The notes under the pieces: generated by a model
What the model saw: the letters and a program-made list of their open reading frames with translations, nothing else
Databases searched by the model: none
What the model was told of the DNA's origin: nothing
In this document: positions 16,793 through 26,201 of the stretch, one piece after another
How the letters are laid out: every line of letters starts with the position of its first letter
Numbering within the stretch: the stretch's first letter is position 1
Made by a program: the position numbers and the translations under genes
NCBI RefSeq assembly: GCF_902498995.1
Contig: NZ_CABVLY010000018.1
Span: forward strand, 118,108-182,107
Length of the DNA stretch: 64,000 nucleotides
Reading direction: 5' to 3'
Origin: Burkholderia anthina
Lineage (GTDB): Bacteria; Pseudomonadota; Gammaproteobacteria; Burkholderiales; Burkholderiaceae

Positions 16793-17902
16793 TCAGGACG
16801 ACATCAGGTCGGTGTACTGCGCGAGCGTCGCTTCGTAGTGCTGCGCCCACCACTCGGGATTCACCTTGCACTGCTTCGCCCAGTTCTCCGGCGTGCCGGG
16901 ATTGTCGGCGCGCAGCGCCTGCGGCACCGCGGCGGTCGCGGCCGGCGTCACCGGCCCGTTGCCGAGCAGCGACAGCAGGCGCACCTGCGGCTCGATGCCC
17001 TGCACGAACTTGATGAACTGCCAGACGGCATCACCTGACGGATTGTTCTTCGGCACGCCCCACACGTCGCACGACGCGAGCCCCTGCTCCCACGTATAGC
17101 GGAACCGGCCGTTGCTCTCGCGCTGCAGCACGTTCGCACGCGTGTGCCAGATGCACGCCATGCTGACTTCGCCGTTGCGCAGCAGTTGCAGGCTGTCCGC
17201 GCCCGAATCCCACAGCAGCACGTTCGAGCGCAGATCCTTCAGCTTCTTCAGCGCGCGCGGCACGTCGATCGGATAGACCTTGTCCTTGTCGACGCCGTCG
17301 GCCATCAGCGCGGCTTCGAGCGCGCCGCCCATCCACTTCCACAGCCCGCGCTTGCCCGGAAACTTGCCAATGTTCCAGAAATCGGCCCAGTTCTTCGGCG
17401 GATTCGCGCCGAACTTGCGCGCGTCGTACGCGAGCACGTAGCTCAGCAGATACGACGGCGCGCCGAAATCCGACGCAAGCCCCGGCAGCGCGTTGCGGCC
17501 GACCACCGAATAGTCGATCGGCCGCAGGAAGCCCTGCTTGCCGAGCTTGATCGCCGCGAAGCCGTCGAGATCCATCACGTCCCAGATCACGTTCTTGTTC
17601 TCGACCATCGCCTTGATCTTGCCGTCCTCCGGCGACGAGTCGTAGCCCATCCGGATCCCGCTCGCCTTCGTGAACGGATCCATGTACGCGGAGCGGAACG
17701 CCGAACGCGCTTCGCCGCCCCATGCGCTGAGCACGATTTCCTTCGGGTTCGACGCGCGCGCGTCCTTCGCGCCGAGCGACAGCAGCGTCGGCGCGACGCC
17801 GGCGGCCGCGCACAGCCGCAGGAAATCGCGGCGGCGCTGCGACGTCGCGGGTCGAAGGTCGCGTGCTTGGTCGAGCAGGTCCTGCAGATAGCGGTTCGTC
17901 AT
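16793..17902 (-). CDS. Periplasmic polyamine-type binding protein with Tat signal
   Basis: The product is 369 residues of the PotD/PotF-like family. The N-terminus contains the twin-arginine sequence SQRRRDFLRLCAAAGVAP followed by a cleavage region ending near DARA, so export is probably by the Tat system. The mature part shows ISAWGG-like, VMDLDGFAAIKL and WMGGALEAALMADG segments seen in spermidine/putrescine-binding relatives. It delivers substrate to the PotBC-like permeases encoded downstream. The ligand cannot be named; the operon context favours an amine related to arginine or methylated lysine breakdown. Confidence 0.83.
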   Translation of the reverse strand: MTNRYLQDLLDQARDLRPATSQRRRDFLRLCAAAGVAPTLLSLGAKDARASNPKEIVLSAWGGEARSAFRSAYMDPFTKASGIRMGYDSSPEDGKIKAMVENKNVIWDVMDLDGFAAIKLGKQGFLRPIDYSVVGRNALPGLASDFGAPSYLLSYVLAYDARKFGANPPKNWADFWNIGKFPGKRGLWKWMGGALEAALMADGVDKDKVYPIDVPRALKKLKDLRSNVLLWDSGADSLQLLRNGEVSMACIWHTRANVLQRESNGRFRYTWEQGLASCDVWGVPKNNPSGDAVWQFIKFVQGIEPQVRLLSLLGNGPVTPAATAAVPQALRADNPGTPENWAKQCKVNPEWWAQHYEATLAQYTDLMSS

Positions 17903-18017
17903 GGTGTCTCCTCCAGGCTGGACAGCGCCCGCACGCGTCTCGTCGTTTCCGGGCGCCTGTGAATCGGCCGCCGACGGCGGCGGGTGCCGCGTCGCGCGGG
18001 ATGCAAGCTTCGCCGCG

Positions 18018-19184
18018 TCAGTCGGCCGCGATCCGGCAGGTCGCGTCGCGCTCCCACTGCACGAACACGTCCATGCCGGTGCGCGGCGACGCGAGCCCGC
18101 GCCAGGCGGGCACGTCCGCCGTCATGCGGCCGAGCGCCGACGTCTCGATCTCGAAGCGGTACGACGAACCGAAATAACTCCAGTGACGGATGCGCCCCGC
18201 CACTTCGTTGTGCGCGCCGCCACATGAGGTCGCCGACACGGCGACCTTCTCCGGGCGCAGCGCGAACAGCAGCGTGTCGTCGGCGCGCGCGCCGCATGCG
18301 GGCGCAACGAAACGCGCATCGCCGACGCGGTAATGCGTCGCCGTCGCATCGCCGCCGAGCGCAATGCCCTCGATGAAGTTGCTCTTGCCGAGGAAGTCCG
18401 CGACGAAGCGGTTGGCCGGCTGCTCGTACAGCCCGTCCGGCGTGCCGATCTGTTCGAGCCGGCCGTCGCGCATGATCGCGATCCGGTCCGACATCGACAG
18501 CGCCTCTTCCTGGTCGTGCGTGACGAACAGGAAGGTCGCGCCGAGCCGTTCGTGCAACGCCTTCAGTTCGACCTGCACCTCGCCGCGCAGCTTGCGGTCG
18601 AGCGCGCCGAGCGGTTCGTCGAGCAGCACGAGATCGGGATCGAACACGAGTGCGCGCGCGATCGCGACGCGCTGCTGCTGACCGCCCGACAACTGGCGCG
18701 GCAGGCGATCCGCGAGATGGCCGAGCCGCACCAGATCGAGCGCGGCCTTCACGCGCTTCACCGCGTCGGGCCCCTTCTGCTTGCGCACCATCAGCGGATA
18801 CGCGACGTTCTGTTCGACCGTCATGTGCGGAAACAGCGCGTAGCCCTGGAACACCATCCCGAAGTTGCGCTTCTCCGGCGGCAACGCGACGATGCTGCGG
18901 CCGCCGACGCGCAGGTCGCCGGTGCTCGGATGCTCGAACCCGGCGACGATCGTCAGCAGCGTCGTCTTGCCGGAACCCGACGGCCCGAGGATCGTCAGGA
19001 ACTCGCCGCGCGGAATGTCGATCGTCGTTTCGCGCAGCGCATGCACGCTGCCGTAGCGCTTCGACACGCGGTCGATCTGCAGCCCCGCCCCGCCCGCACT
19101 GCGCGCCGCCGCTTCCGTGCGCGCCGCTTCCGCGGCGGGTTGCCCCGCCTTCACTCCTGCCGACGTCTCCATCACCACGCTCAT
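18018..19184 (-). CDS. Polyamine-type ABC transporter ATPase (PotA family)
   Basis: The product is 388 residues from the ATG at 19184 (AGGAG upstream). A longer frame starting at 19226 would run through the regulon operator and is rejected. It shows Walker A (GPSGSGKTT), LSGGQQQRV, Walker B (LVLLDEPLGALD), the H-loop His in FVTHDQ and a C-terminal TOBE domain (residues about 300-385). It heads an operon of seven minus-strand genes running to 11930: ATPase, binding protein, two permeases, quinone oxidoreductase, MarC-family protein and AruI-like decarboxylase. The operator at 19214-19231 lies 30-47 bp upstream of its start and could regulate both directions. Confidence 0.9.
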   Translation of the reverse strand: MSVVMETSAGVKAGQPAAEAARTEAAARSAGGAGLQIDRVSKRYGSVHALRETTIDIPRGEFLTILGPSGSGKTTLLTIVAGFEHPSTGDLRVGGRSIVALPPEKRNFGMVFQGYALFPHMTVEQNVAYPLMVRKQKGPDAVKRVKAALDLVRLGHLADRLPRQLSGGQQQRVAIARALVFDPDLVLLDEPLGALDRKLRGEVQVELKALHERLGATFLFVTHDQEEALSMSDRIAIMRDGRLEQIGTPDGLYEQPANRFVADFLGKSNFIEGIALGGDATATHYRVGDARFVAPACGARADDTLLFALRPEKVAVSATSCGGAHNEVAGRIRHWSYFGSSYRFEIETSALGRMTADVPAWRGLASPRTGMDVFVQWERDATCRIAAD

Positions 19185-19213
19185 CGTGTGTCTCCTGGCC
19201 GACTCACATTTGG

Positions 19214-19243
19214 GTTGAACGTTCATTTAACAGAACTTATACT
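19214..19243 (+). promoter_or_regulatory. Promoter and operator between the PotA-like gene and the crotonase operon
   Basis: On the plus strand TTGAAC (19215-19220) and TATACT (19238-19243) are exactly 17 bp apart. The operator is GTTGAAC (19214-19220), 4 bp GTTC, then ATTTAAC (19225-19231), followed by AGA as in the copy at 11.07 kb. The right arm departs from GTTCAAC at two of seven positions. The promoter reads toward the crotonase/acyl-CoA dehydrogenase/CoA ligase operon; the site also lies just upstream of the divergent importer operon. Confidence 0.75.
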
Positions 19244-19330
19244 ATGCCGAAATGCGGTCCGCAAGTAGCGGCGACCCTTGCCGGCTCTGACACAACCCCG
19301 ACACACGACAACCAGGAGACAGTGATCAGC

Positions 19331-20119
19331 ATGAGCATCGAGGACATCCGAATCGAACGGCACGACGGCGTCGTGACCCTTCGCCTGAACCGTCCGGCGA
19401 AACGCAATTCGCTCGCGCGGCCGCATCTCGACTTTCTGCGCGAGACGCTCGACGCGCTCGCGAACGATCCGGCCGTGCGCTGCCTCGTGCTGACCGGCAC
19501 CGGCAGCGCGTTCTGCGCGGGCGCGGACGTCGACGAATGGGCCGAGGCCGAGCGCAACGGCGAACTCGACACGTACGGCTGGAGCGAGCACGCGCACCGC
19601 TTCGTGCAGGTGCTGGCCGCGTTTCCGCGCCCCACCGTCGCGGCGCTGAACGGCTCGACGGTCGGCGCGGGCACCGACATCGGCTTCGCGTGCGATTTCC
19701 GCATCGCGAGCACGGCCGCGTCGCTGCGCTGCGGGTATACGGGCATGGGCTACAGCCCCGACATGGGCGGAAGCTGGTTCCTGCCGCGCATCGCGCGCCC
19801 CGACGTCGCCCGCCGCTTCATCTTTCTCAATGAACGCTGGAACGCACAGGACGCGCTCGCGGCCGGGCTCGTGTCCGAAGTCGTCGATGCCGATGCGTTC
19901 GCGGCGCACGTCGCCGCATTCGCCGCGCGTCTCGCGCAAGGCCCGAGCGTCGCGTTCGGCCATACCAAGGCGCTGCTCGCGCAGTCGCTCACCCATACCC
20001 TTGCCGAGCAATTGCGCGGCGAGCTGGCAGCCTGCGTCGCGTGCGGTCACAGCGAGGACGGTCAGGAAGCGCTTCGTGCGTCGGTCGAAGGTCGCGCACC
20101 TCATTTTGTCGGGAGATGA
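19331..20119 (+). CDS. Enoyl-CoA hydratase/isomerase (crotonase) family protein with atypical active site
   Basis: The product is 262 residues. The crotonase fold is clear: TGTGSAFCAGADVDEW forms the first oxyanion-hole segment and NGSTVGAGTDIGFACDFRIA the second. Aligned by eye with rat hydratase, the catalytic Glu144 position is Asp116 and the Glu164 position is Tyr136, and an Asp144 sits in YSPDMGGSW. Ordinary water addition therefore looks doubtful; isomerase, lyase or another crotonase reaction is possible. The start is ATG at 19331. It is the first gene of an operon with an acyl-CoA dehydrogenase (3-bp gap) and a CoA ligase. It acts on a CoA thioester, probably derived from an omega-amino or omega-guanidino acid. 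Confidence 0.82.
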   Translation: MSIEDIRIERHDGVVTLRLNRPAKRNSLARPHLDFLRETLDALANDPAVRCLVLTGTGSAFCAGADVDEWAEAERNGELDTYGWSEHAHRFVQVLAAFPRPTVAALNGSTVGAGTDIGFACDFRIASTAASLRCGYTGMGYSPDMGGSWFLPRIARPDVARRFIFLNERWNAQDALAAGLVSEVVDADAFAAHVAAFAARLAQGPSVAFGHTKALLAQSLTHTLAEQLRGELAACVACGHSEDGQEALRASVEGRAPHFVGR

Positions 20120-20122
20120 TTG

Positions 20123-21280
20123 ATGGATTTTTCGCTGACCCAAGAGCAGGACATGCTGGTGACGTCGCTGCGTCAGTTCGTCGAGAAGGAACTGCAGCCT
20201 CATGAATTCGCGGTCGATCGTGCGGACGACGTGCCGCCCGAGCTCGCCGACTCGATCCGCCGCAAGTCGCTCGAACTCGGCTTCTACGCGTTCAACATGC
20301 CGGAAAGCGCCGGCGGCCCGGGCCTCGACTACGTGACGCAGGCGCTCGTCGAACGCGAACTCGGCCGCACGAGCTGGGCGCTGCACGTGTTCGTCGCGCG
20401 GCCGAGCAAGATCCTGATGGCGTGCAAGGGCGACCAGATCGAGCGCTACCTGAAACCGGCCGTGCGCGGCGAGCGCGTCGACTGCTTCGCGCTGACCGAG
20501 CCGGGCGCCGGCTCGGATGCGATGGGCATCCGCACGCGCGCGGTGCGCGACGGCGACGATTACGTGATCAACGGCAGCAAGCATTTCATCAGCCACGCGG
20601 ATACGGCCGACTTCGTGATCCTGTTCGCCGTCACCGGCGAGGAGGAGGTGCGCGGCCAGAAGCGCAAGCGCGTGACCTGCTTCCTGATCGACAAGGACAC
20701 GCCGGGGATGACCGTGCGGCGCGGCCCGCACTGCACGAGCCTGCGCGGCTATCACCAGTCGGAGATCTTCCTGAGCGACTGCCGCGTGAGCGCCGCGCAG
20801 ATCCTCGGCGAAGAGCATCGCGGCTTCGAGCTCGCGAACGACTGGCTCACGGCCGGCCGCGTGATGGTCGCCGCGAACAACATCGGCCGCGCGCAGCGTG
20901 CGTTCGAGATGGCCGCCGAATGGGCCGCGACGCGCCATCAGTTCGGCAAGCGCATCGGCGACTTCCAGGGCACGTCGTTCAAGCTCGCGGACATGCAGAC
21001 CGAGATTCGCGCGGCGGAACTCGTCACGCTCTACACCGCGCAGAAGCTCGACCAGGGCACGATGACCGACGGCGATGCCGCACTCGCGAAACTGCTGGCG
21101 ACCGAGACGCTCGGCCGCGTGACCGATCACGCGGTGCAGATCTACGGCGGCATGGGGCTGATGGACGAACTGCCGATCGAGCGCTTCTGGCGCGATGCGC
21201 GCATCGAGCGCATCTGGGAAGGCACGTCCGAGATCCAGCGCCATATCCTGTCCAAGGAAATCCTCCGCCGCTACAGCTGA
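20123..21280 (+). CDS. Acyl-CoA dehydrogenase
   Basis: The product is 385 residues, normal for the family. It shows the FAD-binding CFALTEPGAGSDAMG segment, the GSKHFISHADTADF strand and the catalytic base Glu366 in RIWEGTSEIQR. It would remove two hydrogens from the alpha-beta bond of an acyl-CoA and pass electrons to ETF. The start ATG at 20123 lies 3 bp after the crotonase stop, so translation is likely coupled. CaiA-like crotonobetainyl-CoA reductases are in the same family, and the reductive direction cannot be excluded. Its substrate would be the product of the CoA ligase encoded downstream. Confidence 0.9.
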   Translation: MDFSLTQEQDMLVTSLRQFVEKELQPHEFAVDRADDVPPELADSIRRKSLELGFYAFNMPESAGGPGLDYVTQALVERELGRTSWALHVFVARPSKILMACKGDQIERYLKPAVRGERVDCFALTEPGAGSDAMGIRTRAVRDGDDYVINGSKHFISHADTADFVILFAVTGEEEVRGQKRKRVTCFLIDKDTPGMTVRRGPHCTSLRGYHQSEIFLSDCRVSAAQILGEEHRGFELANDWLTAGRVMVAANNIGRAQRAFEMAAEWAATRHQFGKRIGDFQGTSFKLADMQTEIRAAELVTLYTAQKLDQGTMTDGDAALAKLLATETLGRVTDHAVQIYGGMGLMDELPIERFWRDARIERIWEGTSEIQRHILSKEILRRYS

Positions 21281-21330
21281 CGCGAACCGTCGCGCCGGCG
21301 CGTCCGGCGCGACTTCCGAAAGGAATGCTC

Positions 21331-23460
21331 ATGACCTCCTCTCCCGCAGTCAGGGATCGCCGCGCGGCCGCCGCGGCCAATCTGCGCCGGCTGCTCGAAC
21401 CGGCCAGCATCGCGTTCGTCGGCGGACGCGGCATCGCGGGCGCCGTGCAGCGCTGTCGCGACTACGGCTATGCCGGCGACATCTGGCTCGTCAATCCGAA
21501 TCACGCGGAGATCGACGGCGTGCGCTGCCATGCAAGCGTCGCCGACCTGCCCGCCGCGCCCGATGCCGTGTTCGTCGCGGTGCCGGCGCGCCAGGCGATC
21601 GACGTCGTGCGCGCGCTCGCCGAACGCGGCGCGGGCGGCGCGATCGTGTACGCGTCGGGTTTCTCCGAAACGGGCGCCGACGGCGCCGCGCTGCAACAAA
21701 CGCTCGTCGACGCGGCCGGCGACATGGCCGTGCTCGGCCCGAACTGCTACGGGCTGATCAACGGGCTGAACGGCAGCGCGCTGTGGCCGGTCGCACACGG
21801 TGCGCCGCGCGTCGAATCGGGCGTCGCGGTGATCACGCAGAGCGGCAACCTCGCGTACAACCTGTCGATGAGCGCGCGCTCGGTGCCATTCGCGTACCTG
21901 GCGAGCGTCGGCAACCAGGCGTCGGTCGACATCGCGCGCCTCGTCGATGCGTTCGTCGACGATCCGCGCATCCGCGCGATCGGCGTGCATCTCGAAGGAC
22001 TGAAGGACGTGCGCGCGTTCAGCGAGGCCGCCGCCCGCGCGCTCGCGCGCGGCGTGCCGATCGTCGCGCTCAAGAGCGGCACGTCGACGCTCGGCGCGCA
22101 GCTCGCGATGAGCCACACGAGTTCGCTCGCGGGCTCCGACGCGCTGTACGACGCGCTGTTCCGGCGGCTCGGCGTGATCCGCGTGAAGGATCCGGTTGGC
22201 CTCGTCGAGACGCTGAAGCTGCTCGCGATCGCCGGCGTGCCCGAGCGCCGCACGCTCGCCGCGCTGGCGACGTCCGGCGGCGACGCGGGGCTCGTCGCGG
22301 ATCTCGGCGAAGCGCGCGGCATCGCGTTTCCGCCGGTCGGCGACGCAGGCCGCGATGCGCTCGGCACCGTGCTGCCCGCATACGCGACGATCGCGAATCC
22401 GCTCGACTTCACGACGACGCCGTGGGGCGCCCCCGACAAGATGCGCGCATGCTGCGACGCGCTGCTCGCGGATCGTCCGGGCGCGGCCGCGATGATCCTC
22501 GACTATCCGCAGGCAGCGACCGGCGAACGGCCGCTGTGCGACATCGCGGCGAACGCGTTCGCGGCGTCCGCGCGCCAGCACGGCGTGGTCGGCGCGGTGA
22601 TCTCGGTGTTCCCCGACCTCACGCCGCCCGATCACGCGGCACGCATGGCCGCGGCCGGCATCGCGCCGCTGCAGGGGCTCGCCGACGGGATCGACGCGAT
22701 CGGCGCGGCGATGACCTACGGCGACACGCGCCGCCGCGTGCTCGACGCCGATGCGCTGAACGCACTGCCGGTGCTGCGGGCGGGCGACGGCGGAGACGGC
22801 ACCGCGACGCTGCACGACGAATGGGCAAGCAAGCGGATGCTCGTCGCGCACGGGCTCGACGTGCCGGCGGCCGAATGCGTCGCGCCCGCCGATGCGCCGG
22901 CCGCCGCGCAGCGGCTCGGCTTTCCGGTCTGCGTGAAAGTGGCCAGCGATCGCCTGCCGCACAAAACCGAGGCCGGCGCGGTCGCGCTGAAGCTCGGTTC
23001 GCCGGAAGCTGTGGCCGCGGCCGTCGAACGGATGACGGAACAGGTCGCGCGATACGCGCCCGACGTGCGCGTCGAGCGCATCCTCGTCGAGAAGATGGCG
23101 GACGCGCCGTTGCTCGAACTGATCGTCGGCGTGAAGCGCGAGCCGAATTTCGGTCTCGCGCTCGTGCTCGGCACCGGCGGCGTGCTGGTCGAACTGATCC
23201 GCGACACCGCGACGCTGCTGCTGCCGGTGCGCGAAAGCGACGTGCGCGACGCGCTGCTCGGGTTGAAGCTCGGCCCGCTGCTGACCGGCTATCGCGGGCG
23301 GCCGAAGGCCGATCTCGATGCGGCGGTCGCGAACGTGATGGCGATCGCGCGCTTCGCGCAGGCGCACGCCGACACGCTCGTCGAGCTCGACGTCAATCCG
23401 CTGCTGGTGATGGAACGCGGCGCGGTGGCCGTCGATGCGCTGGTGCGGCTCGACGCATGA
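21331..23460 (+). CDS. ADP-forming acyl-CoA ligase (acetate-CoA ligase family)
   Basis: The product is 709 residues. The N-terminal half is a CoA-binding and succinyl-CoA-synthetase-like module with SITFVGG-type start (SIAFVGGRG), TQSGNLAYN, and the phosphohistidine motif AMSHTSSLAGSD (His262). The C-terminal third is an ATP-grasp domain (VCVKVASDRLPHKTEAGAV, then LGTGGVLVELIRD). These enzymes make an acyl-CoA from a carboxylic acid, CoA and ATP with ADP plus phosphate as products. There is no GNAT domain. The ATG at 21331 has AGGA seven bases upstream. It would activate the acid made by the KauB-like aldehyde dehydrogenase for the two upstream enzymes. Confidence 0.87.
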   Translation: MTSSPAVRDRRAAAAANLRRLLEPASIAFVGGRGIAGAVQRCRDYGYAGDIWLVNPNHAEIDGVRCHASVADLPAAPDAVFVAVPARQAIDVVRALAERGAGGAIVYASGFSETGADGAALQQTLVDAAGDMAVLGPNCYGLINGLNGSALWPVAHGAPRVESGVAVITQSGNLAYNLSMSARSVPFAYLASVGNQASVDIARLVDAFVDDPRIRAIGVHLEGLKDVRAFSEAAARALARGVPIVALKSGTSTLGAQLAMSHTSSLAGSDALYDALFRRLGVIRVKDPVGLVETLKLLAIAGVPERRTLAALATSGGDAGLVADLGEARGIAFPPVGDAGRDALGTVLPAYATIANPLDFTTTPWGAPDKMRACCDALLADRPGAAAMILDYPQAATGERPLCDIAANAFAASARQHGVVGAVISVFPDLTPPDHAARMAAAGIAPLQGLADGIDAIGAAMTYGDTRRRVLDADALNALPVLRAGDGGDGTATLHDEWASKRMLVAHGLDVPAAECVAPADAPAAAQRLGFPVCVKVASDRLPHKTEAGAVALKLGSPEAVAAAVERMTEQVARYAPDVRVERILVEKMADAPLLELIVGVKREPNFGLALVLGTGGVLVELIRDTATLLLPVRESDVRDALLGLKLGPLLTGYRGRPKADLDAAVANVMAIARFAQAHADTLVELDVNPLLVMERGAVAVDALVRLDA

Positions 23461-23477
23461 CGCCGGCCTGAAACGCG

Positions 23478-23510
23478 GCGGCCCGCTCGCGCGATATGCG
23501 AGCGGGCCGC
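23478..23510. terminator. Strong stem-loop between convergent operons
   Basis: A 13-bp perfect stem (GCGGCCCGCTCGC with its exact inverse) encloses a 7-nt loop at 23491-23497. It lies 18 bp after the CoA ligase stop and 32 bp before the convergent oxidase end, so it can terminate either transcript. Only a short T-rich tail follows. Confidence 0.7.
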
Positions 23511-23541
23511 TGTCTATTGGCAATACGGAACGCGATGCCGC

Positions 23542-24933
23542 TCAGATCACCTTGCCGGGGTTGAGCAGCCCGAGCGGATCGAACGCGTGCTTCAGGCGTC
23601 GCATCGCGGCGATCTCGGCGTCGCTGCGCGAGCAGCCGAGCCAGTCGCGCTTGTAGCGGCCGATTCCATGCTCGGCCGATACCGAGCCGCCCGCATCGCG
23701 CACGAGCGGATACAGCACCGCGTCGACGTCGTGCGCGCGCTCGCCTGCCGCATACGGCGCCGACACGCACACGTGCAGATTGCTGTCGCCGAGATGGCCG
23801 AAGAAGAAGACGTGGGCGCCGGGCCAGCGCGCCTTCAGCGCGCGATCGCACGCTTCGATGAAGGCGGCCGTCTCGCGCGGCGGAATGCCGACGTCGAAAT
23901 TGACGAGGCCGGGCAGATCGTCGATCGCGAGCCCCTCGCGCACCGTCCAGAACGCCTGCGCATCGGCTGCATTCTGCGCGAGCGCCGCGTCGTCGATCAG
24001 CCCGCGTTCGAGCCAGTCGGCCAGCACGGCTTCGAATCGCCCGGCCGTCTGCGCGGCATCGCCGCTCGCGCATTCGATCAGCACCTTGACGCCGTCGTCC
24101 GCCGGCAGCGGCGCGCGCATGCCGGGCGTGTGCTCGCACACGTAGCCGTAGAATGCCGGCCACATCGCCTCGAAGCTGAGCAGGTCGGAACATGCGGTGC
24201 GCGCGGCGCGCAGCAGCGCGAGCGCCGCGGCCGTATCGCGCACCGCGCACAACGCCGTCGACGGCGCGGCGAGCCGCGGATGCAGCCGCAACACGACCCG
24301 CGTGACGACGCCGAGCGTGCCTTCGCTGCCGACGAAGATCTGCCGCAGATCGTAGCCCGCGTTGTTCTTCAGCATCTTGTTCAGCGAACTCAGCACGGTG
24401 CCGTCGGCCAGCACGACCTCGAGGCCCAGCACCTGCTCGCGCGTCGTGCCGTAGCGGATCACGCGATTGCCGCCCGCATTGGTCGCGACGTTGCCGCCGA
24501 TCTGGCACGATCCGCGCGCGCCGAGATCGATGCCGAGCGCGAACCCCGCGTCGTCCACCGCCTGCTGCAGCGCCTCCAGCGGCGTGCCGGCCCACGCGGT
24601 GACGGTGGCCGCGTCCGCGTCGATCTCGACCACGCCCTGCATCCGTTCGAGCGACAGCACGACGTCGCGCGCGCCCGGCTCCGCGCCGGCCGCGAGCCCC
24701 GTCATCCCGCCCTGCGGCACGACCGCCTGCCGGTGCGCGGTGCAGATCGCGAGCGCGCGGCTCACGTCGTCGACGCTGCGCGGGCGCAACAATGCGCGCG
24801 GCCGTACGCCGGCCGCCTCGCCGTAGTTGGTGAAATGGCGCGCGCCGATCGCGTCGCCTGTGCTCACGCAATCGGCACCGAGCGCGTCGCGCAGCGCGGC
24901 GACGACGTCGCCGTTCGAGGAAGAATCGGACAT
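23542..24933 (-). CDS. FAD-linked D-2-hydroxyacid oxidoreductase (GlcD/D-lactate dehydrogenase type)
   Basis: The product is 463 residues of the vanillyl-alcohol-oxidase superfamily. The PP-loop FAD domain shows VPQGGMTGLAAGAEP and GGNVATNAGGNRVIRYG; the C-terminal domain has FFGHLGDSNLHVCVS and SAEHGIGRYK, the histidine-bearing motifs of GlcD, Dld and D-2-hydroxyglutarate dehydrogenases. It oxidises a D-2-hydroxyacid and passes electrons to a quinone, cytochrome or ETF. It is co-directional with and 43 bp downstream of the porin gene, whose promoter carries the regulon operator. In this pathway it may recycle a 2-hydroxyacid formed by side reduction of the 2-keto acid, or a product further down. 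Confidence 0.82.
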   Translation of the reverse strand: MSDSSSNGDVVAALRDALGADCVSTGDAIGARHFTNYGEAAGVRPRALLRPRSVDDVSRALAICTAHRQAVVPQGGMTGLAAGAEPGARDVVLSLERMQGVVEIDADAATVTAWAGTPLEALQQAVDDAGFALGIDLGARGSCQIGGNVATNAGGNRVIRYGTTREQVLGLEVVLADGTVLSSLNKMLKNNAGYDLRQIFVGSEGTLGVVTRVVLRLHPRLAAPSTALCAVRDTAAALALLRAARTACSDLLSFEAMWPAFYGYVCEHTPGMRAPLPADDGVKVLIECASGDAAQTAGRFEAVLADWLERGLIDDAALAQNAADAQAFWTVREGLAIDDLPGLVNFDVGIPPRETAAFIEACDRALKARWPGAHVFFFGHLGDSNLHVCVSAPYAAGERAHDVDAVLYPLVRDAGGSVSAEHGIGRYKRDWLGCSRSDAEIAAMRRLKHAFDPLGLLNPGKVI

Positions 24934-24976
24934 GATCGACGGGGCCGGCCGTACCCGGCCCGGGAGCGTGGAAGGA

Positions 24977-26107
24977 TCAGAAATTATGCCGCATGCCGAT
25001 GCGCGCGGCGGCCTGCGTGCGGCTCGTCGACGGCGTGAAGCTGTAGCCGATCACCGCGTCCACGCCGTTCGACGCCCGCATCCAGTCGACCGCCGCATAC
25101 ACGTCGGTGCGCTTGGACAGCGCGTAGTGCGTGCCGAGCGCGACTTCGTGCCAGTGATGGCCTTCGAACGTCGTGTACTGGTAGCCCGCGACGAGCGACA
25201 GCGGCGCGGTCGCCTGATACACGCCGCCCGCCTCGTACACGCGCATCGTCGACGATTGCCCGTAGCCCTTGAACGTCGTGTTGCTGAAGTCCGCGTTCAG
25301 CGTCAGCTTGCCGAGCGTGTACGACGCGCCGATCCCGAAGATCGATTGCGAGTCGATCGAGAACGGCGTCGAATCGTGCAGGTCGGTCACGGCGCCCGTC
25401 GCCGGATCGATGCGCGCGACCGTCTGCCCGAGCATCGTCGTCACGCCCATCTGCGCATACGGATCGAGCGCCGCGAGCCCGCGCGGCGAATTGAGCCGCG
25501 TGTAGTTGCCGCCCGCCGAGAAATCGCCGTGCGTATAGGTCGCGCCGACGCTCCACGCGCTGCCGTCGTGGAAGCTGCCCGCGTCGTTGCTGAACGAATA
25601 CATGCCGCCGACCACGAGCCCGTGGAAGCTGTTGCTGACGAACTTCACCGCGTTCTGCAGCCGGTCGCCGCTCTGCCGGTCGAAGTCGCCGAGGTGCACG
25701 CCGTAGCCGCTGCCGAACGCGCTGACGTTGTATGCGGCCGTGAAGTCGAATGCGAAGTCGTACTGATTGCCGAACGTCAGCGTGCCCCAGTCGTTGCCGA
25801 GCCCGACGTACGCCTGCCGCCCGAACATCGCGCCGCCCTGGTTCAGCTTGCCGGTGCCGAGCCGGAACCCGTTCTCGAGCTTGAACACCGCCTTGTTGCC
25901 GCCGCCGAGATCCTCCGTGCCCATCAGCCCGACGCGGTTACCGTAAGATATGCCGTCGTCGAACAGGTACGCGTGCGCGCCGCCTGCATTGTTCACGTAG
26001 GTGATGCCGCCGTCGATGATCCCGTACAGCGACACGCTGCTCTGGGCGTGTGCGTAGCCATGAACCATCACCGACATCATGCCGGCCAGCAGGAAGCGCT
26101 TCTTCAT
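24977..26107 (-). CDS. Outer-membrane porin (16-strand Burkholderia type)
   Basis: The product is 376 residues. It has a signal peptide (MKKRFLLAGMMSVMVHGYAHA then QSSVSLYGIIDGG, the standard beginning of betaproteobacterial porins), the GLMGTEDLGGGNKAVFKLENGF strand pair and the terminal phenylalanine (RIGMRHNF) recognised for outer-membrane insertion. It probably forms the entry pore for the substrate of the surrounding regulon, since its promoter (26202-26231) contains the shared operator. The start at 26107 gives a proper signal peptide. It precedes the FAD oxidase gene in the same operon. Confidence 0.92.
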   Translation of the reverse strand: MKKRFLLAGMMSVMVHGYAHAQSSVSLYGIIDGGITYVNNAGGAHAYLFDDGISYGNRVGLMGTEDLGGGNKAVFKLENGFRLGTGKLNQGGAMFGRQAYVGLGNDWGTLTFGNQYDFAFDFTAAYNVSAFGSGYGVHLGDFDRQSGDRLQNAVKFVSNSFHGLVVGGMYSFSNDAGSFHDGSAWSVGATYTHGDFSAGGNYTRLNSPRGLAALDPYAQMGVTTMLGQTVARIDPATGAVTDLHDSTPFSIDSQSIFGIGASYTLGKLTLNADFSNTTFKGYGQSSTMRVYEAGGVYQATAPLSLVAGYQYTTFEGHHWHEVALGTHYALSKRTDVYAAVDWMRASNGVDAVIGYSFTPSTSRTQAAARIGMRHNF

Positions 26108-26201
26108 TTTCGGTGTCTCCGGTTTCCGCGCGACGCGGATCGATTTTTCGTTGTGATCGAACGCCGCCCGCCTGCTTCGCTTCGGCATCGCGGCGCTGGC
26201 G

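Noticed and set aside
18650..19330. A 226-residue N-terminal extension of the crotonase
   Set aside because: The extension overlaps the PotA-like gene on the other strand and the shared promoter, and has no family resemblance; the ATG at 19331 fits the crotonase family start.
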